This document shows positions 3,365 through 6,086 of a stretch of 6,086 nucleotides of DNA, in pieces. Each line of letters opens with the position of its first letter. The first letter of the stretch is position 1. This DNA is from Methanomassiliicoccales archaeon (lineage in GTDB: Archaea > Thermoplasmatota > Thermoplasmata > Methanomassiliicoccales > JACIVX01): the NCBI GenBank assembly GCA_028682925.1, contig JAJRAG010000004.1, positions 1-6,086 on the forward strand. The letters run 5' to 3'. Below the pieces are notes generated by a model. It did no database searches. It saw nothing but the letters and a program-made list of their open reading frames with translations, and had not been told where the DNA came from. Both the position numbers and the translations under genes were made by a program.

Positions 3365-6086
3365 GTGACTGACGCACCCAAGAGCGTGTTGGTGATCGGT
3401 GGAGGCATTGCTGGAATCTCTTCGGCCTTGGACCTTGCCGATCAAGGTCATGATGTTTTTCTTGTCGAACGCAATCCTTCCATCGGGGGGAGAATGGCGC
3501 AGCTTGACAAAACCTTTCCGACATTGGACTGCGCCATCTGCATTTTGGCCCCCAAGATGGTCGAGGTCTCGCGGCACCCCCGAATCCATTTACATACATT
3601 CTCCGAAGTGGCGGCGGTAGAACATTCACAGGACGACTCATTCCGGGTGACAATCAGGAAGAAACCGAGATATGTCAATACCGAAAAGTGCACTGGCTGC
3701 GGTATTTGCGTCGAAGTCTGTCCGTCGAGGCGCATATCAGATGATTTCAACGAGGGCCTCGGCGATAGGGCTGCCATCTACATTACTTTCCCTCAGGCCG
3801 TCCCTAGAGTCGCTACGATCGACGAAACACATTGCCTCAAGTTGGTGAAGAACAAGTGTGGGATATGCAAGAAGAAATGCCCAACTGATGCCATAGACTA
3901 CAAAGACGAGGAAGAGGAATTCGTCGTGAACGTGGGATCCATCATTGTCGCAACTGGATTTGATCTGTACAGGTCAGACTATTTGAAGAGATACGGATAT
4001 GGAATTTTCAGGAATGTAATAAGCTCGATACAATATGAAAGGATGCTAAACGCATCAGGCCCCACCAAAGGGCAGATACTTAGACCCTCTGATGGAAAAC
4101 CTCCTGCGAGAGTGGGGGTAATCCTTTGCGCAGGCTCCAGATCGCAATGGTGCAAGGAGTACTGTTCGAAAGTCTGTTGTATGTACTCGACAAAGGAAGC
4201 TGTGCTCACAAAAGAGCATATCCCAGAGGCGGAAGTCCTGCTATTCTATAATGATCTAAGGACGATCAACAAGGGTCATGAGGAGTTCATTCGGAGGAGT
4301 TCGGAGAACCTGGGCATCCAATTCGTATGTGGATTGCCAGGCGACATCGAGCAGGATGAGGACGAGTCCCTGCGGGTCAAGCATCATGACCGGCAGACCG
4401 ACAGGGTCCTGACTGAGACCATCGATCTGCTTGTGTTGTCTCCGCCCGTTGTGCCGAGTGAGGGAACGGAAGGACTTGTTCGGATGCTTGGCGTCGAGCT
4501 AGACCAGTATGGATTCGTGAAGGTGGGAGCTGACGGCCCAGTATCGACCACGGTACGCGGAGTGTTTGTTTGTGGATGCGCGAAAGGGCCAGATGACATT
4601 TCCAACACCGTTACAGAGGCGGCCGCTGCGGCTGCAATGGTGGCCGGGAGGAGCGGTCTTGACTCATGCCCAGAGGAGGTAGAGAAGGTACAGGAGGCTC
4701 CGTCGTCGGAGACTGAGTCGCCCAGTATTGGAGTCTATGTCTGCAGTTGCGGTATGAACATTGGTGCTGTCATCGATGTCGATGGTGTTGCAGAATTCGC
4801 CGGCACCCTTCCGAACGTGGTCCATGCAGAGAAATGCATGTATGCCTGTTCCGAAGACAATCAGCGACTAATCCAAGAGCAGATCAAAGACAAGAAGTTG
4901 ACCCGAGTGCTCATCGCGGCCTGCAGTCCAAGGAGCCATCTTAGGCTATTCCAAGACACGTGCAAGCATGCGGGTCTCAATCCCAATCTCGTGGGATTTG
5001 TCAGTATCAGGGAACTAGATAGCTGGGTTCACCAAAATGAACCCGATAAGGCTACTGAAAAAGCGAAGATCTTGGTGAGAATGGGGACGTCGAACGTGAG
5101 GCTTTCAAAGTCAAAGGAGCAGATTCTGGGATTCGTGACTCCGGCCGCCATGGTGCTTGGTGGAGGAATTGCGGGCATGTCCGCGGCCCTTGCAATTGCA
5201 TCAAAGGGATTCAAAGTGTACCTCGTCGAGAAATCGAGCGATCTAGGAGGTACCGTCAGAGGTAGGCATCTGAGGGACCTCAATGGAAGCGACCCAGAGA
5301 AGCTTGCAAAGCATCTAGAGAATTTGGTCAGATCTATAAAGAACATTGAGATACTGACGACGACCGTCCCTGCAGGTGTGACTGGCTCGGTTGGCAGGTT
5401 CGTTGTCAAGCTGAGCAGAAGGGGAGTGGATTTCGGGTTATCTCTCGGCGATAGCATCGTGGATGTAGCTACAATTGTGGTTGCGACAGGGTGCCAAGAT
5501 CTTACTCCGATGGGGCTTTTCGGTTACGGATCAGAGAAAGGAGTCATTACCCAGGCTGAGTTCCAGAAGATGCTCGAACTCGACAATGTAGATCCAATAA
5601 ACATAGTCGAGATCCTTTGTGCTGGCTCCAGAGAGAGGGATGGAAGAACCTATTGTTCTCAAATCTGTTGCGAGACCGCAATTAGAGATGTCATTAGACT
5701 GAAGGAAAAGAGCCCAGAATCAAGGGCATATGTCCTGTACAGGGATATCCGGACGTCGGGCGCCCTTGAGAAATATTACAAACTTGCAGGAGAGCTCGGA
5801 GTGAGCTTCGTTCGCTACGGCGAGGAGGAACTCCCGAAGGTGGATTCAGTAAGTGGACTCAGCGTCAGAGTCCATGATCTCGCGAGCGATGATGATCTCT
5901 TGATAAAGACCGATTTCGTCGTCCTTGCGACCCCGCTGGTGCCCAATGATGACAACAAGACATTGTCCGAGATGCTGAAGGTCCCTCTTTCCGAGGATGG
6001 ATTCTTCTTGGAGGCCCATCCAAAACTAAGACCGGTCGACTTCTCAGTGGATGGCATTTTCGTGGCGGGAACCGCTCAGGGACCCA
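3365..6086 (+). CDS. Tandem HdrA-like FAD/iron-sulfur oxidoreductase (3' end outside window)
   Basis: HdrA proteins are the flavin-containing, electron-bifurcating subunits of heterodisulfide reductase and related soluble complexes. This frame is open for 907 codons to the window edge, and I found no stop or frameshift. Order of parts: FAD site GGGIAG (12-17); LDCAIC patch (Cys56, Cys59); inserted ferredoxin with Cys109/112/115/119 and Cys157/165/168/172; VATG (195-198); CAGSR with Cys255, then Cys263, Cys267, Cys271, Cys272; FAD-closing motif GVFVCGCAKGP (399-409); acidic Ser/Glu linker (about 433-454); HdrA N-terminal iron-sulfur domain with Cys460, Cys462, Cys495, Cys520; second FAD site GGGIAG (599-604); VATG (706-709); CAGSR with Cys752, then Cys764, Cys768, Cys769; GIFVAGTAQGP (897-907). 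The first core has no N-terminal domain and the second has no ferredoxin insert. It resembles the large HdrA fusions (HdrL-type) of anaerobes. GTG start with GGAG upstream; partners lie outside the window. Confidence 0.93.
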   Translation, partial: MTDAPKSVLVIGGGIAGISSALDLADQGHDVFLVERNPSIGGRMAQLDKTFPTLDCAICILAPKMVEVSRHPRIHLHTFSEVAAVEHSQDDSFRVTIRKKPRYVNTEKCTGCGICVEVCPSRRISDDFNEGLGDRAAIYITFPQAVPRVATIDETHCLKLVKNKCGICKKKCPTDAIDYKDEEEEFVVNVGSIIVATGFDLYRSDYLKRYGYGIFRNVISSIQYERMLNASGPTKGQILRPSDGKPPARVGVILCAGSRSQWCKEYCSKVCCMYSTKEAVLTKEHIPEAEVLLFYNDLRTINKGHEEFIRRSSENLGIQFVCGLPGDIEQDEDESLRVKHHDRQTDRVLTETIDLLVLSPPVVPSEGTEGLVRMLGVELDQYGFVKVGADGPVSTTVRGVFVCGCAKGPDDISNTVTEAAAAAAMVAGRSGLDSCPEEVEKVQEAPSSETESPSIGVYVCSCGMNIGAVIDVDGVAEFAGTLPNVVHAEKCMYACSEDNQRLIQEQIKDKKLTRVLIAACSPRSHLRLFQDTCKHAGLNPNLVGFVSIRELDSWVHQNEPDKATEKAKILVRMGTSNVRLSKSKEQILGFVTPAAMVLGGGIAGMSAALAIASKGFKVYLVEKSSDLGGTVRGRHLRDLNGSDPEKLAKHLENLVRSIKNIEILTTTVPAGVTGSVGRFVVKLSRRGVDFGLSLGDSIVDVATIVVATGCQDLTPMGLFGYGSEKGVITQAEFQKMLELDNVDPINIVEILCAGSRERDGRTYCSQICCETAIRDVIRLKEKSPESRAYVLYRDIRTSGALEKYYKLAGELGVSFVRYGEEELPKVDSVSGLSVRVHDLASDDDLLIKTDFVVLATPLVPNDDNKTLSEMLKVPLSEDGFFLEAHPKLRPVDFSVDGIFVAGTAQGP

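Noticed and set aside
2602..3408. 268-codon minus-strand open frame covering ribH and the intergenic region
   Set aside because: Its length is a shadow of the ribC/ribH coding sequence; the translation shows no domain and it runs through the T-rich tracts and the HdrA promoter.
4640..4745. Possibility that the HdrA-like frame is two genes joined by a lost stop or frameshift
   Set aside because: The frame reads through without a stop, with a plausible acidic Ser/Glu linker and no start codon with a ribosome binding site before the second N-terminal domain; kept as a fusion.

Overview
The window comes from an archaeon, most likely an anaerobic one. Four points support this. The riboflavin genes are the archaeal types: a lumazine-synthase-like riboflavin synthase (RibC) and a nucleotidyltransferase-type FAD synthetase (RibL). 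The left-hand gene is an archaeal bifunctional phosphoglucose/phosphomannose isomerase. The intergenic regions carry BRE/TATA-like promoters. The right-hand gene is a HdrA-type flavin/iron-sulfur electron-transfer protein, typical of anaerobes. The isomerase family is known from Thermoplasmata and Crenarchaeota, so a Thermoplasmatota-like lineage is a reasonable guess, but the window cannot fix the taxonomy.

Layout. (1) Minus strand, 1-919 and running off the left edge: bifunctional phosphoglucose/phosphomannose isomerase, 306 codons visible. (2) 920-1094: a divergent promoter region with a BRE/TATA for each direction and several small dyads. (3) Plus strand, 1095-3133: a tight operon ribB-ribL-ribC-ribH. 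The first two junctions are 4-nt ATGA overlaps and the last has a 4-nt gap. (4) 3134-3364: T-rich termination signals, a strong 10-bp hairpin followed by a T-rich tract, then a new promoter with operator-like dyads. (5) Plus strand, 3365-6086 and running off the right edge: a very large HdrA-like protein, 907 codons visible. It is a tandem fusion: a first HdrA core (FAD domain with inserted two-cluster ferredoxin), an acidic linker, a HdrA N-terminal iron-sulfur domain, and a second FAD core that lacks the ferredoxin insert.

How the genes work together. RibB makes the four-carbon unit 3,4-dihydroxy-2-butanone 4-phosphate from ribulose 5-phosphate. RibH condenses it with the pyrimidine precursor to give 6,7-dimethyl-8-ribityllumazine. 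RibC dismutates that into riboflavin. After FMN is made by a riboflavin kinase encoded elsewhere, RibL adenylylates it to FAD. The HdrA-like protein next door should bind two FADs, so it would be a consumer of this product, but it has its own promoter and the link is only contextual. The isomerase provides central sugar phosphates and is not obviously part of the flavin pathway.

The least ordinary parts are the duplicated HdrA architecture, the complete absence of cysteine in RibL, and the set of dyads around the promoters. No mobile elements, CRISPR arrays or RNA genes were seen. All numbers below come from reading the sequence by hand; no searches or folding programs were run.
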